A program made the position numbers and the translations under genes. Shown one piece after another: positions 8,383 through 17,090 of a stretch of 64,000 nucleotides of DNA. The first letter of the stretch is position 1. Each line of letters begins with the position of its first letter. The notes beneath the pieces are model-generated. The model searched no databases. It was not told where the DNA came from and saw only the letters and a program-made list of their open reading frames with translations. The stretch is from Rhizobium sp. 18065 (lineage in GTDB: Bacteria > Pseudomonadota > Alphaproteobacteria > Rhizobiales > Rhizobiaceae), in contig NZ_CACSJP010000003.1 of assembly GCF_902706095.1 (NCBI RefSeq), positions 496,001 through 560,000 of the forward strand, given 5' to 3'.

Positions 8383-9903
8383 ATGGGTGAGGTTATTCTT
8401 GATATCGAGGACGTGCACAAATCCTTCGGGCCGGTCCACGCGCTTCGCGGAGCCCGTCTGCAATTGAGAAAAGGTGAGATCCACGCGCTCGTCGGGGAAA
8501 ACGGTGCTGGAAAATCGACCTTGATGCACATTATCGACGGCATCCTGCAGCCCGATTCCGGCGAGGTCAGGCTCGATGGCAAAAAGGTGCGCATCGTGTC
8601 TCCGAACGAAGCCCATCGACTGGGCATCGGCTTCGTGCATCAGGAAATTGCGCTCTGCCCGGAAATTTCAGTCGCCGAGAACATGTATATGTCGGAGACC
8701 AATTCCAGCCCGGCCTGGTTCATGCGTTATGCCGATATCAATCATCGGGCAGCGGCGGTGCTTCGCGAGTTGGGCAATATCGACCCCACGGTGAAGGCTG
8801 GCAGTCTGTCGATTTCCCAGCAACAGATCGTCGAGATAGCCAAGGCGCTGACGCTCGATTGTCGCATTCTGATACTTGACGAGCCCACTGCCGCGCTGAC
8901 GGAAACAGAGGCGAAGATCCTGTTCCGCATCATGCATCGGCTGGCCGACAAGGGTATCGCCATCATCTATATTTCGCATCGTATGGCCGAGATTTTTGCC
9001 CATTGCGATCGCATCACCATCATGCGGGACGGTTGCCATGTGCGGACGTCAGATATCGGCGAGATCACCCAGGACGAGGTGATCAACAGCATGGTCGGCC
9101 GGGTGCTAAGCAATCTTTATCCGGCCAAGCAGGGCGAGGACGAGCACTCCGGAAGGGTGATCCTATCGGTGCGCGGCCTTTGCGAAAGCCGGCGGATTTT
9201 TGATGTCGATTTCGATCTTCACGAGGGCGAGATCCTTGGCCTTGCCGGGCTTATCGGTGCGGGCCGCAGCGAGATCGTCCGCGGTATCTGCCGGCTGGAG
9301 GGCCGGGCCAGTGGCGAGATTGCGCTCAACGGCCGTGTTCTGCAGTTGCACGACTATCGCGACAGCATTCGTGAGGGGATTGTCTACCTGTCGGAGGACC
9401 GCAAGAGCGACGGCCTGTTTCTCGACATGTCCATCGCCGCCAATGTCTCGGCGCTCGACGTCGACCTGATTGCGAACGGGATGGGGCTGATCGAAAGGCG
9501 GCGAGAGCAGGCGCGGGCGCGGGAGCTCGGCCAGCGGCTGCAGCTTCGCGCCAACAGCGTCGACGATCCCGTCTCGTCGCTGAGCGGTGGCAACCAGCAG
9601 AAGGTCGCGCTCGCAAAGATGCTGTCGGTCAATCCCAGGGTGATTTTCCTGGATGAACCGACCCGTGGTGTGGATGTCGGCGCCAAGGCGGAGATCCACC
9701 GCCAACTGCGCGCGCTGGTGCGGGAGGGCGTCGGCATCGTCGTCATCTCGTCGGAACTGCCGGAACTGATCGGCATCAGCGACCGGGTACTGGTGGTGCG
9801 GGAGGGACGCATTGCGGGAGAGGTGCGCGGAGCCGCCATGACGGAGGAAAACATCATGCATCTGGCGTCGATCGATATCGGTCCGGTAGCGGCACATGGC
9901 TGA
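8383..9903 (+). CDS. CUT2 sugar ABC ATPase, two-domain (RbsA/LsrA-like)
   Basis: A 506-residue tandem ATPase. The first domain has Walker A GENGAGKST at residues 38-46, the degenerate signature SISQQQIVEIAKAL and Walker B ILILDEPTAAL. The second domain has the degenerate Walker A GLIGAGRSEI and the full signature SLSGGNQQKVALAKML, followed by VIFLDEPTRGVDVG. This asymmetry is normal for RbsA, XylG and AraG proteins. I chose ATG 8383, which follows a GGAGGG, over a frame extension that begins upstream at 8326. It should energise the permease encoded immediately downstream. Confidence 0.92.
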   Translation: MGEVILDIEDVHKSFGPVHALRGARLQLRKGEIHALVGENGAGKSTLMHIIDGILQPDSGEVRLDGKKVRIVSPNEAHRLGIGFVHQEIALCPEISVAENMYMSETNSSPAWFMRYADINHRAAAVLRELGNIDPTVKAGSLSISQQQIVEIAKALTLDCRILILDEPTAALTETEAKILFRIMHRLADKGIAIIYISHRMAEIFAHCDRITIMRDGCHVRTSDIGEITQDEVINSMVGRVLSNLYPAKQGEDEHSGRVILSVRGLCESRRIFDVDFDLHEGEILGLAGLIGAGRSEIVRGICRLEGRASGEIALNGRVLQLHDYRDSIREGIVYLSEDRKSDGLFLDMSIAANVSALDVDLIANGMGLIERRREQARARELGQRLQLRANSVDDPVSSLSGGNQQKVALAKMLSVNPRVIFLDEPTRGVDVGAKAEIHRQLRALVREGVGIVVISSELPELIGISDRVLVVREGRIAGEVRGAAMTEENIMHLASIDIGPVAAHG

Positions 9904-9916
9904 GGGAGTGAGAAGC

Positions 9917-10918
9917 ATGCTAGCAACACAGGAACAACAGTCCGGCATTGTGCGATCGATCCGCCGCATCGGCTGGTTCGATACCATGATCAGGGCGCGG
10001 GAAACGGGTCTGATCCTCATCATCCTCACGCTGTTCTGCGTGATGTCGCTGATATCGCCATATTTCCTGACGGTGGAGAACATCAGGGCGATGGCCATGG
10101 CGTTTGCGGTGGAAGGCATCGTAGTCGTTGGCATGACCATCCTGCTGATCTCCGGCGGCATCGATCTTTCGGTCGGCTCGGTGACGGCGCTGGCCATGGT
10201 CGCCGGCGGCTGGCTGTTTCTCAACGGGGTCGATCCCTGGGCGGCGGCGGCGATGGCCATTGCCCTGACGACGGCCATCGGCATGGCCATGGGCTTCCTG
10301 ACCACTGTCGTCGGGCTGCATCATTTCATCGTTTCGCTCGCCGTCATGGTGATTGCCCGGGGCGTCTGCCTGCTGGCGACGGGCGGCCGGCCGCTCGGCC
10401 TCTATTCGTTGCCGCCGGAATTCAAATTCATCGGTCAGGGCACCATCCAGAACATTCCGCTTGTCATCATCATCTTCGTGGTCGTTGTCGTGACGTTTGA
10501 CCTGCTGCTGCGCCGCACGACCGCCTTTCGCAAGGTGTTCTACACCGGCAGCAATCCGAAAGCGGCGGCTTATTCCGGCATTCGGGTCGGCCGGGTGATT
10601 TTCGCAACGACGACGCTCTGCTCGACGCTTTGCGGCGTGGCCGGCGTGATCTATATGGCGCGTTTTGGCTCAGCCCAGCCGAGCTTCGGGATCGGCATGG
10701 AACTCAACGTGATTGCGGCGGCCGTCATCGGCGGCGCCAGCCTCTCGGGCGGATCGGGAACCATTCTCGGCGCCATCCTTGGTGCAGTGCTGTTGTCCAT
10801 GGTGTCGAGTTCGCTCGCCTTGCTCAACGTGTCAGTCTATTGGCAGGACATCATTCGCGGCAGCATATTGCTGGGGGCGGTGCTGTTCGACCACTACCTC
10901 GTCAAGCGGCGCCGCTGA
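9917..10918 (+). CDS. CUT2 sugar ABC permease (RbsC-like)
   Basis: A 333-residue hydrophobic permease with about eight to ten membrane segments. It shows the [10 protein letters not shown] motif typical of RbsC relatives and a C-terminal [22 protein letters not shown] segment (quoted in part as [10 protein letters not shown]). An ATG at 9896 overlaps the ATPase stop, but ATG 9917 has the better Shine-Dalgarno (GAGGGAG about 9 bases upstream), so I place the start there. A single permease gene is present, so the channel is expected to be a homodimer. The SorC regulator follows after 31 bp. Confidence 0.9.
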   Translation: MLATQEQQSGIVRSIRRIGWFDTMIRARETGLILIILTLFCVMSLISPYFLTVENIRAMAMAFAVEGIVVVGMTILLISGGIDLSVGSVTALAMVAGGWLFLNGVDPWAAAAMAIALTTAIGMAMGFLTTVVGLHHFIVSLAVMVIARGVCLLATGGRPLGLYSLPPEFKFIGQGTIQNIPLVIIIFVVVVVTFDLLLRRTTAFRKVFYTGSNPKAAAYSGIRVGRVIFATTTLCSTLCGVAGVIYMARFGSAQPSFGIGMELNVIAAAVIGGASLSGGSGTILGAILGAVLLSMVSSSLALLNVSVYWQDIIRGSILLGAVLFDHYLVKRRR

Positions 10919-10949
10919 GAACTGTTCAGGGAAACGAGAGATTTCGACT

Positions 10950-11939
10950 ATGGCGGATATCAAGGAAGACTTCGACCAGCAGCGGCAGATGTATTCGGCG
11001 CTCGTGCTGCATTTTATCGAAGGGTTGAAGCAGTCGGAAATCGCTGAGCGGCTCAATCTCTCCCATTCGAAAGTCAACCGGCTGATCGCGACGGGGCGCA
11101 AGGCGGGCATGGTCAAGATCGCCATATCGAGCCCCTACCAGCGGCTTGTCGATCTGGAGAACGATCTGGTGAGCGGGTTTTCCCTGCGGCATTCCGTGGT
11201 GACGCCGACCGTATCGGACAATCCGGAGACGACGCTGCAGATGGTCGGCCGGGTTGCGGCAGGCCATCTGCTGGAAACCCTGCGGGATGGAGACATTATC
11301 GCCATTACCGGCGGCAAGGCCGTCAGTGCTGTGGTTGAAAATCTTGAAGCTGAACGCCGTTTCGACGTCCGGGTTGTGCCGGTGACAGGAGGTGTCCAGG
11401 GCAAGCACTTTACGGATGTCAATCATCTCGCGACGCAACTGGCCGAAAAGCTTGGCGGCAGCGCATCACTGGTCCACGCGCCGCTGTTTGCCGAAGACGC
11501 CGAGCAACGCGATCTCCTGATGAACGTCGCGTCGATCCGCGAGGTGTTCGATCTTGCCCGGCGCGCCACGGTAGCTCTGGTCGGCATCGGTTCGGTCGAT
11601 GCGCCGGGATCTGGCTATTACGATCTGCTGCCGGATCCGGCGCGTGGCGGCAAGGCGCTGGTCGATGCCGGAATAGCGGGAGAGTTCCTGGCGCACCTGA
11701 TCAGCGCCGACGGATCATTGGCGGATATCGACCTGAATTCCCGCGTCGTGGCGCTGCCACCGGGGCAGTTCGACAATTGCCGCAACATCATCGGCGTTGC
11801 CGCAGGGGACTATAAAGCCGGCCCCGTCGCGGCAGCACTTGCAGGGCGCTACCTGACCTCGCTCGTCGTCGACGAGGCGGTCGCCAGACATGTTATTGCC
11901 AATATCGGAGTGGGAAACCATGACAAACAGCGCGGTTAA
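10950..11939 (+). CDS. SorC/DeoR-type sugar-binding transcriptional regulator
   Basis: A 329-residue regulator. The N-terminal helix-turn-helix is at about 26-52 (GLKQSEIAERLNLSHSKVNRLI). The remainder is the SorC effector domain related to phosphosugar isomerases, with ITGGKAVSAVVENL, VVPVTGGVQG and a conserved VGIGSV segment. Regulators of this family (SorC, LsrR, EryD) usually sense a phosphorylated sugar or polyol made by the kinase of their own operon. An FGGY kinase is encoded downstream here, so the same feedback is likely. A longer open frame from 10713 overlaps the permease and is a shadow. The candidate operator is at 7154-7171. Confidence 0.9.
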   Translation: MADIKEDFDQQRQMYSALVLHFIEGLKQSEIAERLNLSHSKVNRLIATGRKAGMVKIAISSPYQRLVDLENDLVSGFSLRHSVVTPTVSDNPETTLQMVGRVAAGHLLETLRDGDIIAITGGKAVSAVVENLEAERRFDVRVVPVTGGVQGKHFTDVNHLATQLAEKLGGSASLVHAPLFAEDAEQRDLLMNVASIREVFDLARRATVALVGIGSVDAPGSGYYDLLPDPARGGKALVDAGIAGEFLAHLISADGSLADIDLNSRVVALPPGQFDNCRNIIGVAAGDYKAGPVAAALAGRYLTSLVVDEAVARHVIANIGVGNHDKQRG

Positions 11940-12918
11940 GAAGAGGTCTATCGGGACCAGTGGCATCCAGGCATCCGTCGTGGGACTGGGAACCTGGGCC
12001 ATCGGCGGCTGGATGTGGGGCGGCACCGATGAACAGCAATCCATCGCCGCCATTCAGGCTTCCATCGACGACGGCATTTCGCTGATCGACACCGCACCCG
12101 CCTATGGCATGGGTCTGTCGGAAACCATTGTCGGCAAAGCCATCAAGGGCAGGCGTGACGAGGTCGTGCTCGCGACCAAATGCGGTCTCGTCTGGCACAC
12201 GACGAAGGGCAACTATTTCTTCGATCAGGACGACAAGCCCGTTCACCGCTATCTCGGCGCGGGTTCCATCGCCCACGAGCTTGAGCAGAGCCTGAAACGG
12301 CTCGGCACCGACCACATCGACCACTACATCACCCATTGGCAGGACCAGACCACGCCGATCGCCGATACGATGGAGACGTTGATCCGCTTGAAGGAGCAGG
12401 GTAAGATCCGCTCGATCGGTGCGAGCAATGTCTCCCAGGAGGATCTCAACGCCTATGTAGAAAGCGGCGCGATCGATGCGATCCAGGAGGAATATTCCAT
12501 GGTTCGCCGCGACATCGAAAAGACGCTGCTGCCGATTGCCAAAGCCAACAATGTCTCCGTCCTCAGCTATTCCTCGCTGGCGCTGGGGCTGCTGTCGGGC
12601 AAGGTCGGCCCTGACCGCATCTTTGCAGCTGATGACCAGCGCCAGGGCAATCCCCGCTTCAGCCAGGCGAACCGGCAGAAGGTGGCGCATCTGGTTCGTG
12701 ATGTCGCGCCGATTGCCAAGGTACATGATGTATCCATCGCCCAACTGGTGATCGCCTGGACGGTGCATCAGCCGGGGATAACCTTCTCGCTCTGCGGCGC
12801 GCGTGATGCGGCGCAGGCGCGGGAGAATGCCGCCGCGGCGCGGCTGACGCTTGCCGATGACGAACGCGACTTCATCGGCGAGGCGGTCGATCGGCATCTG
12901 GTCGACCTCGACCGCTAG
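11920..12918 (+). CDS. Aldo/keto reductase
   Basis: A 332-residue NAD(P)H-dependent oxidoreductase with a TIM-barrel fold. The catalytic tetrad is visible as D57, Y62, K87 and H139, in DTAPAYGMG, LATKCGL and YITHWQD. The C-terminal region SLCGARDAAQARENAAA resembles the cofactor-binding end of the IolS-like group. ATG 11920 follows GGAGTGGGA and overlaps the 3' end of the regulator gene by 20 bp, so expression is coupled. In this operon it could interconvert an aldose or ketose and a polyol, or detoxify an aldehyde product. The exact substrate is unknown. Confidence 0.9.
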   Translation: MTNSAVKKRSIGTSGIQASVVGLGTWAIGGWMWGGTDEQQSIAAIQASIDDGISLIDTAPAYGMGLSETIVGKAIKGRRDEVVLATKCGLVWHTTKGNYFFDQDDKPVHRYLGAGSIAHELEQSLKRLGTDHIDHYITHWQDQTTPIADTMETLIRLKEQGKIRSIGASNVSQEDLNAYVESGAIDAIQEEYSMVRRDIEKTLLPIAKANNVSVLSYSSLALGLLSGKVGPDRIFAADDQRQGNPRFSQANRQKVAHLVRDVAPIAKVHDVSIAQLVIAWTVHQPGITFSLCGARDAAQARENAAAARLTLADDERDFIGEAVDRHLVDLDR

Positions 12919-12978
12919 CTTCGACCTACAATATTTGAACCTTGGGACACCGGCAGCAAACCGGTGAATGGGATTACT

Positions 12979-14757
12979 ATGCCCGCATTTCGCAACGATG
13001 CCATCAGGCGCATCCGACAGGACGGTGATTTCGATGCCGTGGTTGTCGGCGGAGGGATCAACGGGATCGCCACATATCGCGACCTCGCCCTCCAGGGTCT
13101 GCGCGTTCTGCTCGTCGAACGCAACGATTTCGCATCCGGTTGCAGCGCTGCCCCGTCCCGCATGATCCATGGTGGCCTGAGGTATCTGGAAAATGGCGAG
13201 TTCAGCCTGGTGGCGGAATCGCTGCGCGAGCGAGATGCCTTGCTGACGCTCGCGCCGCATATGGTCCACCCCCTGCCGACGACGATCCCGATCATGTCGG
13301 TGTTCAGCGGGCTGTTCAACGCCGCTGCAGCCTTTGCCGGATCGGGTGGAAAGCCGACCAGCCGCGGCGCCGTGGCCATCAAGGTCGGCCTGGCACTTTA
13401 CGATTTCGTCACGCGCAAGAAGCGCCTGCTGCCGCGGCACGAATTCAGAAACCGGGACAAGACCCTGGCGCAATGGCCGGCGCTCACACCGGCGCTGCGA
13501 TATTCCGCCACCTATCACGACGCCTGGATCAGCCATCCTGAACGGCTTGCGATCGAGTTGATCACCGATACGGAACGGGATGCGCCGCAGGCGATCGCTC
13601 TGAATTATGGCGAACTGGAGCGCGGCGCGGACGGCTACCGGCTGCGCGTGGAAGGCGCCGACGACGTCCTCGTGGTCAGGCCGCGCATCATCGTCAATGC
13701 GACCGGCGCCTGGATTGATCAGACCGTGCGCGCGCTTGGCACGGAAGCGGCGGTGGAGCAGCCTGTCGTGTCGGGTACGAAGGGCTCGCATCTGATCCTC
13801 GACAATGCAGCGCTTCACGACGCCCTGAACGGCCATATGATCTTCTTTGAAAATACCGACAACCGCGTCTGCATTCTGTTTCCCTATCTCGGTCGGGTGC
13901 TGGCGGGTTCGACCGATATCAAGGTGGAGCGTCCGGCCAAGGTCAGATGCGAGCCGGAGGAACGCGACTACATTCTCGACGCCATACGCTACGTGTTTCC
14001 CAAGATCGCCATCGCGACCTCGGACATCGTCTTCAGCTTCAGCGGCATTCGCCCGTTGCCGCGCAGCGATGCCGAATTCACTGGCCGCATCTCGCGCAGT
14101 CATTTCGTCCACCGCATCGAGGGCGATCCGCCGCAGCTGTGCATGGTGGGCGGCAAATGGACGACATTCCGGGCCTTTGCGGAGCAGACGGCTGACGAGG
14201 CACTAGCGTTTCTCGGACGGCCACGCATCACCGGAACGTCGACGCGGCCGATCGGCGGAGGTCGGAATTTTCCCGGCTCCGTCGGCCAGCTGGCCGATAT
14301 GCTTGAGTGTGGCTTTCCGATCGACAGGATGCGTGCCGACCATCTTGCCGAGACCTACGGCTCGCGCGCCTTCGAACTCATGGCTTTCTGCGCCACGCAA
14401 ACTAACGACCGCCCGCTGACGGCAGCGCTGCCGATCACCGAGGCCGAAATCCTGTGGTTGATCCGCGAGGAAGCCGTTCGCCATCTTGCCGACATCGTCC
14501 TGCGGCGCACGGCCTTGGCGATCACCGGCGAGATCAGCCTCGACATCATCGTGTCGCTGGCAAGGATCGCCGCAAGCGAACTCGGTTGGAGCGAGGAGCA
14601 GGCAGCCCTCGAGCAAAGTCAGCTGATCACTGAACTGGACGTCTTCCACGGCGTCTCCAAGGACATTCTCGAAAACAGATGCAAGGAAGGTCAAGATGAC
14701 AAGATTTTCGCACAAAGCACGCCTGAACCGTCTCTTTCGGAACGGCGGCTGCCTTGA
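12979..14757 (+). CDS. GlpD/EryB-like FAD-dependent polyol-phosphate dehydrogenase
   Basis: A 592-residue flavoprotein of the glycerol-3-phosphate dehydrogenase family. The FAD-binding GGGING is at 24-29, and the conserved SRMIHGGLRYLENGEF segment at about 60-75. Other family blocks are ATGAWID, GTKGSHL, RVLAGSTDIKVE and GGKWTTFR. In related polyol operons such members oxidise a polyol phosphate rather than glycerol 3-phosphate, and a kinase and aldolase here support that. ATG 12979 is preferred; a GTG at 12964 lies inside a CACCGG/CCGGTG hairpin (12948-12966). The 3' end overlaps the aldolase gene by 62 bp, and the last 20 or so residues are not family-like. Confidence 0.9.
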   Translation: MPAFRNDAIRRIRQDGDFDAVVVGGGINGIATYRDLALQGLRVLLVERNDFASGCSAAPSRMIHGGLRYLENGEFSLVAESLRERDALLTLAPHMVHPLPTTIPIMSVFSGLFNAAAAFAGSGGKPTSRGAVAIKVGLALYDFVTRKKRLLPRHEFRNRDKTLAQWPALTPALRYSATYHDAWISHPERLAIELITDTERDAPQAIALNYGELERGADGYRLRVEGADDVLVVRPRIIVNATGAWIDQTVRALGTEAAVEQPVVSGTKGSHLILDNAALHDALNGHMIFFENTDNRVCILFPYLGRVLAGSTDIKVERPAKVRCEPEERDYILDAIRYVFPKIAIATSDIVFSFSGIRPLPRSDAEFTGRISRSHFVHRIEGDPPQLCMVGGKWTTFRAFAEQTADEALAFLGRPRITGTSTRPIGGGRNFPGSVGQLADMLECGFPIDRMRADHLAETYGSRAFELMAFCATQTNDRPLTAALPITEAEILWLIREEAVRHLADIVLRRTALAITGEISLDIIVSLARIAASELGWSEEQAALEQSQLITELDVFHGVSKDILENRCKEGQDDKIFAQSTPEPSLSERRLP

Positions 14758-15541
14758 TGTCGCGGTCGATCACGGGGTTTGCAACGAGCCGAGCTTCCTG
14801 GTCGGACTGGAAAACATGGAAGTGGTGATCGACAGGTTGGTCGATGCCGGAACCGACGCGATCCAGTTGGCATATGGGCAGGCCGACCTGCTGCAGAACC
14901 GCCCCGGTCGTGACAAGCCGGCACTGGTCATGCGCATCGACATGGGAAATCCTTACAATGCGACGCGCCACCGTGTGATGTGGTCGCAGTTGCAGAACCG
15001 TGACGAGCCGTTGATCGGCGCGCTGGAAATGGATGCGGCCTGCGTGGTGGTCAACCTGTTCATGCTGCCCGATGAGCCGGAGCTGTTCCGCCAATGCGTG
15101 GAAAACATCAGCCGTGTGCGGGCCGACTGCCATCGCTACGGCATGCCGCTGATGATCGAGCCGCTGGTCATGCTGCCCAATGACGTGAGGGGCGGCTATC
15201 AGGTCGATGGCGACGCGGAGAAGATCGTCACGCTGGTGCGGCTGGCCTCAGAAATGGGTGCGGATATCATCAAGGCCGATCCGACCAGCGATCCCGAGGA
15301 TTTCCATCGGGTCATCGAGGCGGCGCGCTGCCCGGTTCTGGTGCGTGGCGGCGGCAAGGAGGACCTACGCGCCGTTCTGGCAAAATCGGCGGCCTTGAAG
15401 GCGCAGGGCGCAAACGGCATGGTCTATGGTCGCAACATCTATCAACATGACAATCCGAAGGCCGTGGTCTCGGCGCTGATGGCGATTATCCATCAGGATG
15501 CGAGTGGTGAGGAAGCATGGGACATTTATAATCGTGGCTGA
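14696..15541 (+). CDS. Class I aldolase, DhnA/LsrF-like
   Basis: A 281-residue TIM-barrel aldolase of the DhnA-type fructose-bisphosphate aldolase family, which also includes LsrF and DeoC-like enzymes. Visible features are the N-terminal AVDHGV motif (D25-H26), IEPLVMLPND, and GADIIKADPTSD, where K193 is the likely Schiff-base lysine. VLVRGGGKED follows, as expected for a phosphate-binding loop. AAGGAAGG precedes ATG 14696, which lies inside the 3' end of the dehydrogenase gene. It probably cleaves the ketose phosphate produced by the upstream dehydrogenase into C2-C4 fragments. Its exact substrate cannot be read from the sequence. Confidence 0.87.
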   Translation: MTRFSHKARLNRLFRNGGCLDVAVDHGVCNEPSFLVGLENMEVVIDRLVDAGTDAIQLAYGQADLLQNRPGRDKPALVMRIDMGNPYNATRHRVMWSQLQNRDEPLIGALEMDAACVVVNLFMLPDEPELFRQCVENISRVRADCHRYGMPLMIEPLVMLPNDVRGGYQVDGDAEKIVTLVRLASEMGADIIKADPTSDPEDFHRVIEAARCPVLVRGGGKEDLRAVLAKSAALKAQGANGMVYGRNIYQHDNPKAVVSALMAIIHQDASGEEAWDIYNRG

Positions 15542-17027
15542 CGACATCTATCTTCTGGGCCTCGACGCGGGCAATACCGTCATCAAGGCCGTCCTCTTCG
15601 ACCGTCAGGGGCGGCAGGTCGCCCATCATGGCGTCGATGGCAAGTCCACCTATCCGGCTCCGGGCCAGGTGGAGCGCGACCTCGGCGAACTCTGGCGCAA
15701 TTGCTGTGAGGCAATCCGCGCGTTGCTGACGCATTCCGGCGTGAATGCCGCTTCCATCGCCGGCATCGGTTGCGCCGGCCATGGCAACGGCCTGTACCTG
15801 CTGGACCGGACGCATGAGCCGCTGCTCGGCATCCAGTCGCTGGATGGCCGCGCCGCCGCCATCTCGCAGGAGATCGACGCGGCAAGCGGCGAGGCATTGC
15901 AGCGCCGCTGCCTGCAGCGTCCCTGGCCTGCCCAGACGCCAAGCCTGTTGGCATGGGTCAAGCGCCATGCGCCGGAGGTGTATGCGGCAACCGGCGCGGT
16001 GTTGTTCTCCAAGGACTATGTCAACTTCCGGCTGACCGGACAGCTCGCCAGTGACATCTCCGATCTCAGCGGTGCCGGCTTGCTCAATATGCCGGGAGGC
16101 ATGCTCGACCGGGAACTGCTTGGTCTCTATGGCCTGGAGGATGCACTGCCGCTGTTTGCTCGGCCGGTCGATTCCTGTGAGATTGTCGGTCATGTGACCG
16201 CCGAAGCCGCAGCCCTGACCGGGCTTGCCGAGGGCACGCCTGTCATCGGCGGCTTCTTCGATGTCGTCTCCAGCGCCATGGGGTCTGGGGTGGTGCGTCC
16301 GGGGGAAGCGTCGATCATTGCCGGCACCTGGGGTATCAACCAGGTCTTTGCCGCTGCACCGGTGCAAAGCCCCGATGTCTTCATGGTGGCGACATTCGGA
16401 AAGGATCGCTACGTCAACATCGAGTCCAGTGCCACCTCGGCCGCAAATCTGGAATGGTATGTTCACCGGCTGTTGGGCAGCCATGGCGAGCCGGCCTTCG
16501 ACCGCTGCAATGCCGCGGTCGCTTCCGTGTCGCCGGCGGCGGACGATCCGTTTTTCCACCCGTTCATCTTTGGATCCCGGCTGGGCGCAGAATTCCGCGG
16601 CGGCTTCTACGGGCTGGCCGGCTGGCATGGCGAGGGGCATATGCTGCGGGCCTTGTTCGAGGGCGTCTGCTTCGAGCACCGTCGTCACATCGATGTCCTG
16701 CGGTCGGCAGGTCTTAGCGTTGATGCCGCAGTCATGTCGGGCGGCGGCGCGCGCAGCCCGCATTGGCCGCAGATCATGGCAGATGTCCTCGGTCTACCGA
16801 TCGGTGTTGCAGAGGCCCGCGAAACCGGCGCACTCGGAGCCGCCATCGGGGCGGCGGTAGCAGTCGGTCTTTATCCGGATTTCGAGACGGCGGTGTCCAC
16901 CATGACCCGTGTAGATCGGAGCCATGAGCCAGATCCGGATCTGCGTGAACACTACGAGCGTCGCTTTGCCCTCTATGGGCAATTGACCGATCGGATGCGC
17001 GACTTCTGGTCTGTTTTGAAAGCATGA
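15534..17027 (+). CDS. FGGY-family carbohydrate kinase (L-xylulose kinase-like)
   Basis: A 497-residue sugar or polyol kinase. The N-terminal nucleotide-binding motif GLDAGNTVIKAVLFD is at 9-23. GCAGHGNGLYLLD resembles the LyxK/L-xylulokinase branch. The FGGY C-terminal block appears as GGGARSPHWPQIMADVLG, followed by an ETGALGAAIGAA segment. I favour GTG 15534, which overlaps the aldolase stop and gives a normal short N-terminus; an in-frame ATG at 15498 adds 12 residues and is the alternative. Its product would be the phosphorylated substrate for the GlpD-like dehydrogenase and perhaps the effector of the SorC regulator. Confidence 0.87.
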   Translation: MADDIYLLGLDAGNTVIKAVLFDRQGRQVAHHGVDGKSTYPAPGQVERDLGELWRNCCEAIRALLTHSGVNAASIAGIGCAGHGNGLYLLDRTHEPLLGIQSLDGRAAAISQEIDAASGEALQRRCLQRPWPAQTPSLLAWVKRHAPEVYAATGAVLFSKDYVNFRLTGQLASDISDLSGAGLLNMPGGMLDRELLGLYGLEDALPLFARPVDSCEIVGHVTAEAAALTGLAEGTPVIGGFFDVVSSAMGSGVVRPGEASIIAGTWGINQVFAAAPVQSPDVFMVATFGKDRYVNIESSATSAANLEWYVHRLLGSHGEPAFDRCNAAVASVSPAADDPFFHPFIFGSRLGAEFRGGFYGLAGWHGEGHMLRALFEGVCFEHRRHIDVLRSAGLSVDAAVMSGGGARSPHWPQIMADVLGLPIGVAEARETGALGAAIGAAVAVGLYPDFETAVSTMTRVDRSHEPDPDLREHYERRFALYGQLTDRMRDFWSVLKA

Positions 17028-17090
17028 GGCCATTGTTGCGCTACACACTGAAATATAGTCAGCTGCCCTGTAACGGTGAAAGGACATGCC

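Noticed and set aside
10713..10949. N-terminal extension of the SorC regulator
   Set aside because: It overlaps the 3' half of the permease gene in another frame and is cysteine/serine/arginine-rich shadow sequence; the helix-turn-helix begins normally at ATG 10950.
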